Notes under the pieces: model-generated
Database searches by the model: none
Seen by the model: the letters and a program-made list of their open reading frames with translations, nothing else
What the model was told of the DNA's origin: nothing
Position numbers and translations under genes: made by a program
Assembly (NCBI GenBank): GCA_028685295.1
Contig: JAQUEL010000005.1
Coordinates: 1-49,808, forward strand
Origin: a bacterium
GTDB lineage: Bacteria > UBP13 > UBA5359
DNA: 49,808 nucleotides
Reading direction: 5' to 3'
Shown: piece by piece, positions 1 to 11,619 of the stretch
How the letters are laid out: each line of letters opens with the position of its first letter
Position numbering within the stretch: position 1 is the stretch's first letter

Positions 1-1
1 C

Positions 2-538
2 AAAGGAATCGTAAATGCTGAAGCCCCAAAGGGCCATAGCCACCAGCAACAGCGGCAGCCAGGCGGGAGAGAGGTTGAAAGCACCGGTACGGGTGTAATC
101 GGTGAACATATAAGCCGTCAGTAGCAGCAATTTGAAAAACACCAAAAGGTAAACGAGCAGAATGACGGAACCCTTGATAAATTGCTGATTGTAAAGCTCT
201 CCCATGCCGGGCAGAAGCGTTGATAAAAGAATAGCGGTAAGAGGATGCCGCCTGGAAGAAGCATCGCTGGAGTGCATGGATGCCTGTCGTAACGCCAATC
301 TTCCGATATGATCTTCGGCTTTGATATTGGCAGGATCCAATTCCAGCGCTCTGCGGTACTCTTGCAAGGCCTGGGCCGGGTTCCCACAGGCTTCCGTTAC
401 CTCACCCAGCAGAACCATCCCCTTCGAGGTCTCCTCCAGGGACAGGGCCTGCCGGCAAATCTTGACGGCATTGGCATAATCGCCTTTCAAAAAAAGAAGG
501 TTCGCCTGCTTGAGAAGCTCTTCAGCCTGATTCACCAT
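2..538 (-). CDS. TPR-containing membrane protein, truncated at the left window edge
   Basis: Minus-strand ATG at 538 opens MVNQAEELLKQANLLFLKGDYANAVKICRQALSLEETSKGMVLLGEVTEACGNPAQALQEYRRALELDPAN..., a TPR-like repeat followed by hydrophobic segments (KGSVILLVYLLVFFKLLLLTAYMF). The frame stays open to the edge and is absent from the supplied ORF track. Confidence 0.75.
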   Translation of the reverse strand, partial: MVNQAEELLKQANLLFLKGDYANAVKICRQALSLEETSKGMVLLGEVTEACGNPAQALQEYRRALELDPANIKAEDHIGRLALRQASMHSSDASSRRHPLTAILLSTLLPGMGELYNQQFIKGSVILLVYLLVFFKLLLLTAYMFTDYTRTGAFNLSPAWLPLLLVAMALWGFSIYDSF

Positions 539-555
539 AGGACCACTCCTAAGCT

Positions 556-1317
556 TTAAATCCTGAAAAGCGCCGCGGCATTGGCCGATGTAACTTCGGC
601 TACCGTTTCAGTATCCGTTCCTTTTATCGCCGCCACCATGTCGGCGATGGTCGCCGTCCAGGCCGGTTCGTTGCGCCGTCCCCTATGGGGCACCGGAGCC
701 AGATAGGGGGCATCCGTCTCCAGGATGATCCTCTCCAGCGGAAGTTGCCGCACGATCTCTGCCAACTCTTTGGAAAAGGTGACGATGCCGCCTATGCCCA
801 GATACCAGCCTCTGGCCATAATCTTTTCAGCCAGCGCCAGATCGCCGGAAAAGCAATGCCAGACACCGCCCAGACGGTTTACGGAGAAACCTTTCAGCGC
901 TGCCAGCATGTCGTTATGTGCTTCGCGATCATGTATTATTATCGGCTTGCTCTGTCGTTCACACATCTCCAAGTGTGCTTCCAGAGAGGCAAGCTGTGTC
1001 TCTTTGGAAGAATGCATATAGTGATAGTCCAGACCGGTTTCACCTACCGCCACCACTCGAGACGAAGAAGCCAGCCGTTCCAATTCCTCCATAATTTCCC
1101 TGGAAACGTCTTTAGCTGCGTGAGGATGGACCCCTACCGCAGCATAGCACGCTTCAACCTCTTCAGCTATCTTTACGGCTTCCCGGCTGGAAGAAAGATC
1201 ATAACTGGCCACCACCATTTTCTCCACACCGGCTATAGCTGCGCGTGTCAGAACAGCATGGAGATCAGCGCCGTATTCAGGGTGCTGCAGATGGACGTGT
1301 GTATCTACCAGCATCAT
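556..1317 (-). CDS. tatD: TatD family metal-dependent hydrolase/DNase
   Basis: MLVDTHVHLQHPEY, VGETGLDYHY, IIIHDREAH, ILETDAPYLAP motifs; 4-nt overlap with metG stop. Confidence 0.93.
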   Translation of the reverse strand: MMLVDTHVHLQHPEYGADLHAVLTRAAIAGVEKMVVASYDLSSSREAVKIAEEVEACYAAVGVHPHAAKDVSREIMEELERLASSSRVVAVGETGLDYHYMHSSKETQLASLEAHLEMCERQSKPIIIHDREAHNDMLAALKGFSVNRLGGVWHCFSGDLALAEKIMARGWYLGIGGIVTFSKELAEIVRQLPLERIILETDAPYLAPVPHRGRRNEPAWTATIADMVAAIKGTDTETVAEVTSANAAALFRI

Positions 1318-3293
1318 TTTACCTTGCTGCCGGGCGTCATCAGGAGGTCGGGTGTCAGCAAAGCCACCTTATCCTTATCGGAAGCTGCCAGCAACATACC
1401 GTTTGAGGCCACGCCGCGAATCACAGCCGGCTCAAGATTAGCCACCACTACGATCTGCCGTCCGATTATCTCTTCGGGAGTATAATGCTCTGCCACACCG
1501 GCTACTATGGTGCGGGTGCTCTCTTCGCCAAGATCTATTTCCAGTTTCAAGAGCTTATCCGTTCCTACTACCTTCTCAGCGGCAACCACTCTAGCCACTT
1601 GCAGATCTACTTTGGCAAAATCTTCATAACTTATAGTTTCCTTCACAGGAGCTGCTCCCTTCTTTCCAGCCGGCACGGCGGCCGTTTTCTTCTCTTCCTT
1701 CTTCTGCTTACCGGATTTACGCTTTCTCCCGACCTCTTCCAAACGAGGAAAGAGCGGTGCCGCTTTGGTCGTGATCAGGCCCGGCTTCAGAATATCCCAT
1801 CCGCCCAGGCTCTGCCAATCTTCGATGGTAATTCCCGAAGCCAGCCCCAGCTGCTCCTGGATGCACCCGGATGTAGCCGGCATATACGGGGCTAAGGCAA
1901 CCGCTATCTGGCGCAATGCTTCCAATACGTTATACATGACACGAGCCAATCGTTGCTCCTTGCCCTCCCGTTTCAACGCCCAGGGCGCCTGTTCGTCTAT
2001 ATACTTATTCATACGCCCGATAAAACGCCAGAGTTCGGCCAGAGCCAGGCTATAAGCCAGCTTTTCCGTATACCGACCAAAGGCAGCCAGTGCTTCGCGA
2101 CATACCGCCTGTATGTCGGCATCCGCTTCGGCATCAGGCAGAGAAGCGGGCACTCGTCCGTCAAAATATTTCTCCAACATGGAAAGGGTACGATAAAGTA
2201 AATTACCGATATCGTTAGCCAGGTCGGCATTTATCCGGGCCTTGAGCGCCGTCCTGGAGAAATCTCCATCATTTCCGAAGGGAACCTCTCGCAGCAGGAA
2301 ATATCTTAACGCCTCTAACGCCAATTTGTGTGACAGGCCAAACTCTTGCTTCAGCTCGGTTATAACCTCGACCGGATCCACTTTATTTCCTTTGGATTTG
2401 GAAATTTTCTCTCCCTCGGAAGTCCAGAAACCGTGAGCAAAGATTTTACCCGGCAAGGGCAGACCTACGGACATGAGCATAGCCGGCCAGAGTATGGCAT
2501 GGAAACGAAGAATATCCTTGCCGATAAGGTGGACATCAGCAGGCCAGAAGCGGTTGAACTTAGCTTCATCAGAAAGATATCCGGCTACCGTAACGTAGTT
2601 TATCAGAGCATCAAACCAAACATATGCCACATGAGCGGGCTCCCGAGGCAGTTCAATACCCCAGGAGAACGATGTGCGGGAAACACAGGTATCCTGCAAT
2701 CCGCTTTTGACAAAGCTTATAACCTCATTACGCCGCCACTCCGGCTGAATGAAATCAGGATGGGTTTCATAATACTCCAGCAGCGTCTCCTGATACCGTG
2801 AGAGCCGGAAGAAATAGCTCTCTTCTTTTAAGACATGAACCGGGCGCCGACATTCGGGATTGGGACAACAACCATCCACCAGTTGGGATTCCAGCCAGAA
2901 GGTTTCACACGGCGTACAATACCAGCCTGAATACTCTCCCTTATAGATATCGCCGCTGGCTATCATTTTCTCAAAGAAGTGCCTGACCACCTGAATATGC
3001 CGGGGCTGGGTAGTGCGAATGAAATCGGTGTTGCTTATATCCAAGTCTTCCCACAGCCGTTGCCAGGCCGCCGACATCTCATCTACATAGGTTTGCGGGT
3101 CCTCGCCACGCTCTTGAGCGGCAAGTTCCACTTTCTGGCCGTGTTCATCGGTCCCGGTGGAGAATAAAACCTCCCGGCCCAGTAACCTATGGTACCGGGC
3201 CAGGGTATCTGCCGCCATCGTCGCATAAGTATGACCTATATGCGGGACATCGTTGATATAATAGATCGGTGTCGTCACCATGAACTTATCCAT
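1314..3293 (-). CDS. metG: Methionyl-tRNA synthetase with C-terminal tRNA-binding domain
   Basis: TTPIYYINDVPHIGHTYATMAADTLARYHR, KMSKS-like EKISKSKGNKVDP, zinc Cys cluster, C-terminal EMAPII-like domain (DLQVARVVAAEKV...GMLLAAS). Confidence 0.97.
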   Translation of the reverse strand: MDKFMVTTPIYYINDVPHIGHTYATMAADTLARYHRLLGREVLFSTGTDEHGQKVELAAQERGEDPQTYVDEMSAAWQRLWEDLDISNTDFIRTTQPRHIQVVRHFFEKMIASGDIYKGEYSGWYCTPCETFWLESQLVDGCCPNPECRRPVHVLKEESYFFRLSRYQETLLEYYETHPDFIQPEWRRNEVISFVKSGLQDTCVSRTSFSWGIELPREPAHVAYVWFDALINYVTVAGYLSDEAKFNRFWPADVHLIGKDILRFHAILWPAMLMSVGLPLPGKIFAHGFWTSEGEKISKSKGNKVDPVEVITELKQEFGLSHKLALEALRYFLLREVPFGNDGDFSRTALKARINADLANDIGNLLYRTLSMLEKYFDGRVPASLPDAEADADIQAVCREALAAFGRYTEKLAYSLALAELWRFIGRMNKYIDEQAPWALKREGKEQRLARVMYNVLEALRQIAVALAPYMPATSGCIQEQLGLASGITIEDWQSLGGWDILKPGLITTKAAPLFPRLEEVGRKRKSGKQKKEEKKTAAVPAGKKGAAPVKETISYEDFAKVDLQVARVVAAEKVVGTDKLLKLEIDLGEESTRTIVAGVAEHYTPEEIIGRQIVVVANLEPAVIRGVASNGMLLAASDKDKVALLTPDLLMTPGSKVK

Positions 3294-3319
3294 GCGTGTG
3301 TACTCCAGTATCCCTCTTT

Positions 3320-5752
3320 TTATTCCTCTTCTTTGATCACGATTCTCTCTAGTGCGACAACTTTGTCGTCCTGGTCCAGCCGGATCAGACGCACGCCCTG
3401 CGTACTGCGTCTATACTGATTTATATCACGCATGCGCAAGCGAATAATAATGCCTTTGGCAGTTATAATGATCAACCTGTCGCTGCTGTCCACCACCTTA
3501 ATGCCTTCTACCGGTCCATTGCGCGGCACTCTCTTTATCGTTTGGATACCGCTGCCGCCGCGTCCCTGGACCCGGTATTCGGACAACGGCGTCCGTTTGC
3601 CGTAACCATTAGCCGTTACTACCAGCAGATCCTTATCCGGTTCGACTATGTCCATGCCGATCACTCTATCGCCCTTACCCAGACGTATGCCGCGCACTCC
3701 AGCAGCTGTCCTGCCCATGCTGCGAACATCCGCTTCATGAAAGCGAATGGACAGGCCCTTGCTGCTGGCCAGGATAATATCCTGCTCGCCGTTAGTGGAA
3801 GCCACCCAGCAAAGATCATCGCCCTCTTTGATCGTAATAGCTATCAGCCCGCCTTTACGAGGTGTATTGAAGGCTACCAACGGCGTCTTCTTCACCACCC
3901 CTTTTCGGGTAGCCATGAAGAGGTAGCCCTCCTCTCGTAAATCCTTGACCGCCACCGTAGCCGTAACCTTTTCACCCGGTTCAATCTGAATAAGATTGAT
4001 TATAGCTGTTCCCCGCGCTTGTCGGCTGGCCATCGGGACTTCGTAAGCTTTTAGCCGATATACCTTGCCTTTGTCGGTGAAGAAAAGCAGATGATGATGC
4101 GTCGTAGCCACAAAGAGATGGGCGACGGAGTCCTCTTCCCTGGTAGTCAAAGCAATAATACCCTTGCCGCCGCGTCCCTGGCTGTGGTATGTCACGGAAG
4201 GCAGTCTCTTGATATAGCCGTCACGCGTGATGGTGATGATCATCTCTTCCTCTGCTATCAGATCCTCCGCAGTAAGCTCACTGGCCTCGGTCGGCTTGAT
4301 CTGTGAACGCCTTGCATCAGCAAAGGTCTTCTTGGCTTCCAGTAGTTCATCGCGAATAACGAACGCGATCTTGCGCGGACTCTCCAGAAGATCCTGCAGA
4401 TAGCTGATCAGCTTCAGCAATTCTCTGTATTCAGCTTCAATCTTGTCCTGCTCGAGAGCGGTAAGTTGATGAAGCCGCATATCCAGAATGGCTTGGGCCT
4501 GGAGCTGTGATAATTCGAACCGGGTCATCAACTTGGTTCTGGCTTCATCGGAGTTTTTGGAGGCGCGAATTATCCGAACGACCTCATCCAGATTGGCCAC
4601 CGCTATACGTAATCCTTCCAGAATATGAGCCCGGGCCTGAGCCTTGTCCAGATCGAACTGCGTCCGCCTGGTTACTACCTGTTTCCGATGCTCCAGATAA
4701 TGCTCCAACATCTGCTTCAGGCTCAATATCTGCGGCCGTCCATTGACCAGGGCCAACATAATAACGCCGAAAGAGGTACGCAAGTTGGTTCGCTTATAGA
4801 GTTGATTGAGAACCACATGCGGATTGGCATCGCGCTTGAGTTCTATGACTACACGCATACCATTTCTATCGGATTCATCTCGTAGATCCGAGATTCCATC
4901 AAGCCTCTTGTCCCGGGTCAGATTGGCAATATTCTCTATTAGGCGGGCCTTGTTGACCTGATAGGGCAGTTCGGTAACAATGATGGCTGCCCGGCCGTTG
5001 TCCATCTCTTCGATAACTGCTCGAGCCTGAAGCGTAATCACCCCGCGTCCCGTCTCATAGGCACTCTCTATCCCTTTGACGCCGAGAATCAGTCCGCCAG
5101 TGGGAAAGTCAGGCCCTTTGATATGCTGCATAAGCTCTTTAACCGTGATCGAGGGCTCTTCGATCAAGGCCGTAATTCCATCGATTAACTCTCCCAGGTT
5201 CTGCGGCGGTATATTGGTGGCCATTCCCACGGCTATTCCTGATGAACCGTTCATCAGCAGGCAGGGAAGGCCCGACGGCAGCACCGACGGCTCTTTACGC
5301 TTTTCATCGTAACTGGGTGAAAAGTCCACCGTCTCCTTGTCCATATCGCTGAGCAATGCCATGGATAGCCTGGATAGTCGCACCTCTGTGTAACGGTAGG
5401 CGGCAGCAGAATCGCCGTCTATCGAGCCGAAGTTTCCCTGTCCTTCCAGCAATGGGTAGCGGCTGTTGAAATCTTGAACAAGTCTGACGATGGCATCGTA
5501 AACCGCCATATCACCATGCGGATGGTATTTTTTAAGCACATCTCCCACCGGACCGGCCGATTTGGATGTAGGCTTATCATTAGTCATGCCTTCCTCATAC
5601 ATGGAATAAAGAATTCGGCGATGCACCGGCTTAAGGCCGTCACGGACATCCGGAAGAGCCCGGCCGATGATAACGCTCATGGCGTAATCCAGGTATGAAG
5701 CCTTCATCTCTTCTTCTATATTTATTGGTATAATCTGTTTGGCGATTGCCAT
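3320..5752 (-). CDS. gyrA: DNA gyrase subunit A
   Basis: [61 protein letters not shown]-terminal beta-pinwheel GRGGKG-type repeats. Confidence 0.98.
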   Translation of the reverse strand: MAIAKQIIPINIEEEMKASYLDYAMSVIIGRALPDVRDGLKPVHRRILYSMYEEGMTNDKPTSKSAGPVGDVLKKYHPHGDMAVYDAIVRLVQDFNSRYPLLEGQGNFGSIDGDSAAAYRYTEVRLSRLSMALLSDMDKETVDFSPSYDEKRKEPSVLPSGLPCLLMNGSSGIAVGMATNIPPQNLGELIDGITALIEEPSITVKELMQHIKGPDFPTGGLILGVKGIESAYETGRGVITLQARAVIEEMDNGRAAIIVTELPYQVNKARLIENIANLTRDKRLDGISDLRDESDRNGMRVVIELKRDANPHVVLNQLYKRTNLRTSFGVIMLALVNGRPQILSLKQMLEHYLEHRKQVVTRRTQFDLDKAQARAHILEGLRIAVANLDEVVRIIRASKNSDEARTKLMTRFELSQLQAQAILDMRLHQLTALEQDKIEAEYRELLKLISYLQDLLESPRKIAFVIRDELLEAKKTFADARRSQIKPTEASELTAEDLIAEEEMIITITRDGYIKRLPSVTYHSQGRGGKGIIALTTREEDSVAHLFVATTHHHLLFFTDKGKVYRLKAYEVPMASRQARGTAIINLIQIEPGEKVTATVAVKDLREEGYLFMATRKGVVKKTPLVAFNTPRKGGLIAITIKEGDDLCWVASTNGEQDIILASSKGLSIRFHEADVRSMGRTAAGVRGIRLGKGDRVIGMDIVEPDKDLLVVTANGYGKRTPLSEYRVQGRGGSGIQTIKRVPRNGPVEGIKVVDSSDRLIIITAKGIIIRLRMRDINQYRRSTQGVRLIRLDQDDKVVALERIVIKEEE

Positions 5753-5815
5753 ACTATGTTCTCCTTTGTTTATATACAGAGGGGTTCAGACGCCCGGACC
5801 CAGGAATCTGAATAT

Positions 5816-7783
<1,968 letters not shown>

Positions 7784-7794
7784 TTAAAATATCC

Positions 7795-7813
7795 AGGCCG
7801 ATATTATCGGCCT
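7795..7813. repeat. Near-perfect dyad AGGCCGATA-T-TATCGGCCT in the gyrB 5' region
   Basis: 9-bp arms with a 1-nt centre, ~40 bp upstream of the gyrB start; no T-run follows on the transcribed strand. Confidence 0.6.
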
Positions 7814-7879
7814 TGTGAAGCCCGGCACAGAACCGGAACGATATAAATTATACCACAAACATTTGTTTTCGTCATCAAA

Positions 7880-7917
7880 AACGCTCTGCTGCCGCGGCCG
7901 CGACCGAGAGCATGCTA
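7880..7917 (-). terminator. Probable terminator of the galE-side transcript
   Basis: Minus strand reads GCTCT...CGCGGCCGCG...AGAGCGTTTTTG just after the galE stop; GC-rich stem followed by T-run. Confidence 0.5.
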
Positions 7918-7930
7918 AGACCCGTATACA

Positions 7931-8902
7931 TCAGCCTAACCTACCATAACGCGCCATTAGCCAGCGTGTATAAAGCCTGACGCCCTCCAGCGTAGTATAC
8001 TTCGGTTTCCAGCCAAGAGAGCGGATATCGGAAGTATCCGCCAGCGTTCTGGTAACATCGCCCACCCATCCTTTGGATCCGCCGGTATATTCAAGACTTA
8101 CTCCTGAAAGACCTAATTCATCGATCATGGTAGCGGCTATTTCCTTTACCGTAATACTTTCCGCCGTGCTGACATTGAAAGCAGACATTCCTTTGCCATC
8201 GGAATCGCCGGCCAGCAGCGAAGCTTGCACGCAATCGGATATATAGAGATAAGATTTCTGTTGCATACCATCTCCAAGAATTTCCAGACAAGATGGGTCC
8301 CGACGTAATTTGAAGAAAAAATCGTGCATGACGCCATGAGTGGATCGTTCCCCAAAAATATTGCCATAGCGCAACGCTACACACCGCATTCCTGCCATAG
8401 CGGCATAGCTGGAGAGATACATTTCACAGGCAGCCTTGGAAGCCCCGTAATGGCTTATCGGTTGTAGAGGATGTCCTTCAGGAGTCGGCAATACTTCAGT
8501 ATCACCGTAAATGGTACCGGCACTGGAAGCAAATACCAGCAGAGGTACTTCCGCCTGGCGCATTTCTTCCAGAATATTCAACGTAGCCGTAACGTTGATA
8601 TCAAAATCAAGCAGTGGCTGGGAAGCACTGAGACGGACATCCGGCTGTGCAGCCAGATGGATTACAGCATCTTTTCCCGGTATGGCGGCATGCAACAGGG
8701 CACGGTCCCTTATATCCCCTTTTATAAAAGCGAACCTGTTGTTTTCGCTATAACCCTCCATATATTCCGTTGTTCCGGCGGAAAGATTATCTATTACAGT
8801 TACCCGGCAGCCTCTTTTTATCAATTCATCAACTATGTGACTCCCGATAAACCCTCCACCTCCGGTAACAACTACAGCAGAGCCTTCCCTTAAACACTTC
8901 AT
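7931..8902 (-). CDS. galE: NAD-dependent epimerase, probable UDP-glucose 4-epimerase
   Basis: VVVTGGGGFIGSHIVDELIKRG Rossmann motif, YGASK catalytic motif; clustered with galT and galK. Confidence 0.85.
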   Translation of the reverse strand: MKCLREGSAVVVTGGGGFIGSHIVDELIKRGCRVTVIDNLSAGTTEYMEGYSENNRFAFIKGDIRDRALLHAAIPGKDAVIHLAAQPDVRLSASQPLLDFDINVTATLNILEEMRQAEVPLLVFASSAGTIYGDTEVLPTPEGHPLQPISHYGASKAACEMYLSSYAAMAGMRCVALRYGNIFGERSTHGVMHDFFFKLRRDPSCLEILGDGMQQKSYLYISDCVQASLLAGDSDGKGMSAFNVSTAESITVKEIAATMIDELGLSGVSLEYTGGSKGWVGDVTRTLADTSDIRSLGWKPKYTTLEGVRLYTRWLMARYGRLG

Positions 8903-8929
8903 AGTCCTTCCCCCATTTAAATGCAGTAT

Positions 8930-10060
8930 TTAGTCCGTTCCCATCAATTCCCCAGCTCCATCCATGGGGCGACAGGGATAAAATTCCGGCGTTATTCCGG
9001 TTTCCGTCATGTATTTTTCCGCCATCATCCGGCAAAAATTATCGACACAGTCTTCCTGAACCAACGAAATGGTGCAGCCTCCAAACCCGCCACCCGTCAT
9101 TCTCGATCCTAATACGCCCTCTATCTCCAATGCTCTTTCCACAAGGATATCCAATTCCGGACAACTGACTTCATAATCATTCTTAAGGCTGGTATGAGAT
9201 TCGTTCATCAACTTTCCAAATCGAATCAGATCGCCGTCATCCAAAGCTATTACCGTCTGGCAAACTCTGTCGATCTCCGTTATTACGTGCCGGCATCGTT
9301 TAAAGATAACCTTTTCAAGCATATCTTTATACTGCTCCAGTATCTTTTCATCAACATCGCGCAGGCTGGAAACAGTCGGCACTTTTTCTGCGATCTTCTT
9401 GACTCCGGCTGTGCATTCCTCCCGGCGTTTGTTATATTCTGAAGATATCAGACTATGTTTGACCCGGGAGTTACAAGCAATTATTTTATATCCCGAAAAA
9501 GGCAACGGTACCTGCCGATGCGATAAATCCCGGCAATCTATCAGTAACGCGTGATCCTTTTTCCCCATAGCACTGATGAATTGATCCATTATGCCGCAAT
9601 TTACACCGACAAATTCGTTCTCCGCCCGCTGACAGAGAAGAGAAATTTCCACGCTGTCCGCCACAATGCCTGATAAGGTTAGCATTGCCACTGCCGTAAC
9701 AACCTCTATAGCTGCAGAAGAACTCATTCCGCCACCGGCCGGTATATTACCGTCGAATTCCAATTCAGCCCCGCCGAGCCGGTACCCGGCTTCTTGTAAA
9801 GCTTTCATGACGCCTTTAGGATAATTTCCCCAGCGCTCCTTCTTTGAAGGCTCTATGTTGTCAAGGCTGAAGGAACACTCTCCCGGGAAATTCTTCGATC
9901 TCATTATCACTACTCGATCTGTTCTGGGCAGAGCGGAGACTCTTATTTCCTGCTCTACCGCTATCGGCAGCACCAGCCCCTGATTGTAATCGGTATGCTC
10001 TCCTATTAGATTTACTCGTCCGGGGGCCCTAAAAATGCGTCTCTTATCCCTCTGTGGCAC
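8930..10060 (-). CDS. galK: Galactokinase
   Basis: APGRVNLIGEHTDYNQGLVLPIAVEQ, GGGMSSSAAIEV, SRMTGGGFGGCTISLV. ORF track extends to 10141, but GTG at 10060 follows GAGGAGG at good spacing and reduces overlap with galT. Confidence 0.93.
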   Translation of the reverse strand: MPQRDKRRIFRAPGRVNLIGEHTDYNQGLVLPIAVEQEIRVSALPRTDRVVIMRSKNFPGECSFSLDNIEPSKKERWGNYPKGVMKALQEAGYRLGGAELEFDGNIPAGGGMSSSAAIEVVTAVAMLTLSGIVADSVEISLLCQRAENEFVGVNCGIMDQFISAMGKKDHALLIDCRDLSHRQVPLPFSGYKIIACNSRVKHSLISSEYNKRREECTAGVKKIAEKVPTVSSLRDVDEKILEQYKDMLEKVIFKRCRHVITEIDRVCQTVIALDDGDLIRFGKLMNESHTSLKNDYEVSCPELDILVERALEIEGVLGSRMTGGGFGGCTISLVQEDCVDNFCRMMAEKYMTETGITPEFYPCRPMDGAGELMGTD

Positions 10061-11021
10061 TCTTTCTACCCTCCTCGATAGCCTTACGCAATTCAGCGGC
10101 TTTCTCCTCCGGCTTGGTATCGTTGATATACGTTCCCGCACCGGATTCGCAGCCCGCCAGATATTTTATCTTGTCCTTGCTGCGCCGCGGAGGATAGAAC
10201 TCAAAATGGAAGTGATAGTAAGGATATTCTTTACCATCGGTCGGCCGTTGATGCAGTATCATTATATAAGGCATAGAGAATCCGAAGAGATGATCGTAGC
10301 CCACCAGCACATCCTTGAGAATGGATGCCAATGATAAGGCATCATCCATGTCTAATTCCAGAATGGATTCCATATGCCTTCTGGGGTAAATATGGACTTC
10401 GTAAGGCCAACGGGCAAAGAAGGGAATAAAGGCGAAAAACCTCTCGTTCTGCGCAACTATCCTGCGTCCATCTCTAAATTCTTCAGATTGGACCTGACAG
10501 AAAATACAGCCGCCTTTATCTATATAGTGTTCACGGGCACTATCCAATTCCTGCTGTGCTTTGGGTGGGATAAAAGGATAACCATATATCTGCCCATGGG
10601 GATGTGGTAAAGTAACTCCTATTTCCTCTCCCTTGTTCTCAAAAACCATAACGTATTTAATCTCTTCTTTACTCCCTATAAAGTCAAAGCGCTCACGCCA
10701 AAGCAGAATCAGGTTCAGAATACGTCTGTTACTTTGCTGTGCTAGGGTAGTATTATGCTCTGACGAATAAAGCACTACCTCACAATATCCCTTTGCCGGG
10801 GCTACACGGTAGAAATCATCACCTTCTATGTCCGGCGCCGGCGGACATTCATGCAATGACGGAAACCTGTTAGGTAAAACCAATAAATCATAATTTTTAG
10901 GAACTTCTTCAGATCCTACACAAAAAGGACATGTCTTGGTGGGCATCAGGGGCCTGTCCTGTCTATGCGTAGCCACAATAACCCATTCCCTCAATATGGG
11001 GTTCCACCTCAATTCCGACAA
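10044..11021 (-). CDS. galT: Galactose-1-phosphate uridylyltransferase
   Basis: SELRWNPILREWVIVATHRQDRP, CPFCVGSE, HPHGQIYGYPFIP. Track start is 11048, but TTG at 11021 follows a perfect AAGGAGGT Shine-Dalgarno overlapping the upstream stop. Confidence 0.93.
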   Translation of the reverse strand: MSELRWNPILREWVIVATHRQDRPLMPTKTCPFCVGSEEVPKNYDLLVLPNRFPSLHECPPAPDIEGDDFYRVAPAKGYCEVVLYSSEHNTTLAQQSNRRILNLILLWRERFDFIGSKEEIKYVMVFENKGEEIGVTLPHPHGQIYGYPFIPPKAQQELDSAREHYIDKGGCIFCQVQSEEFRDGRRIVAQNERFFAFIPFFARWPYEVHIYPRRHMESILELDMDDALSLASILKDVLVGYDHLFGFSMPYIMILHQRPTDGKEYPYYHFHFEFYPPRRSKDKIKYLAGCESGAGTYINDTKPEEKAAELRKAIEEGRKSATEG

Positions 11022-11034
11022 AGTAATAACCTCC

Positions 11035-11619
11035 TTAGATGCTTTCAATATTTCTAGAAGACGGAGATGCTTTTCTACAAATCATACACATCTCTTTTTC
11101 TCCGGCGTGCAACGCGCCGCAACAGATACATTTTACCCAGCCGTGTTCTCGTCTTATCCTTTGGCGACAAAGTTCATGTTCCAAAAATCTGCCGAATGAT
11201 TCCGCCACCAAGCTATCTTTTATAACGGCACTTATTTCCTGTGCCGTTCTGCTATCTTCCTTATCCGGGCCCAAGCGTTTTGGGGATGGTCCCTCACTAT
11301 GCTTATAAACGGCTCCCGCCCTAAAACGTATGTCTGTGATCAAATCAAATCCGATTCTCTCGTTAAGCCGTTTTCTTATTTCCTCTTTCTGCAGGGATAA
11401 TTCCTGCGCCCAGGCAGATCCATTTGTATTTACTGTCATTATACCCGAAAAGACCCTCTGTGGCGAAGTATTTCTGCTTACTCCTTTGCCGACAACTTCC
11501 TCCCAAACAAATAAAATCAATTCCTCTCGCAATCTTCTACTATCCTTAAGATTTCTTAAAATACGAGAGATGATTTTTTCAACGGATATAAATCCGCTTC
11601 TACTCATTTGTTCCCTCAA
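11035..11619 (-). CDS. DUF721/DciA-like protein with C-terminal Cys-rich (zinc-ribbon-like) tail
   Basis: WEEVVGKGVSRNTSPQRVFSGIMTVNTNGSAWAQELSLQKEEIRKRLNERIG is DUF721/DciA-like; C-terminus CICCGALHAGEKEMCMIC; directly follows recF. Confidence 0.8.
   Translation of the reverse strand: MREQMSRSGFISVEKIISRILRNLKDSRRLREELILFVWEEVVGKGVSRNTSPQRVFSGIMTVNTNGSAWAQELSLQKEEIRKRLNERIGFDLITDIRFRAGAVYKHSEGPSPKRLGPDKEDSRTAQEISAVIKDSLVAESFGRFLEHELCRQRIRREHGWVKCICCGALHAGEKEMCMICRKASPSSRNIESI

Noticed and set aside
118-387. 89-aa minus-strand ORF in the track
   Set aside because: It is an alternate frame within the truncated TPR membrane protein, whose own frame is clearly the coding one.
685-1485. 266-aa plus-strand ORF
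   Set aside because: Antisense shadow of tatD and the metG 3' end; no coherent protein motifs.
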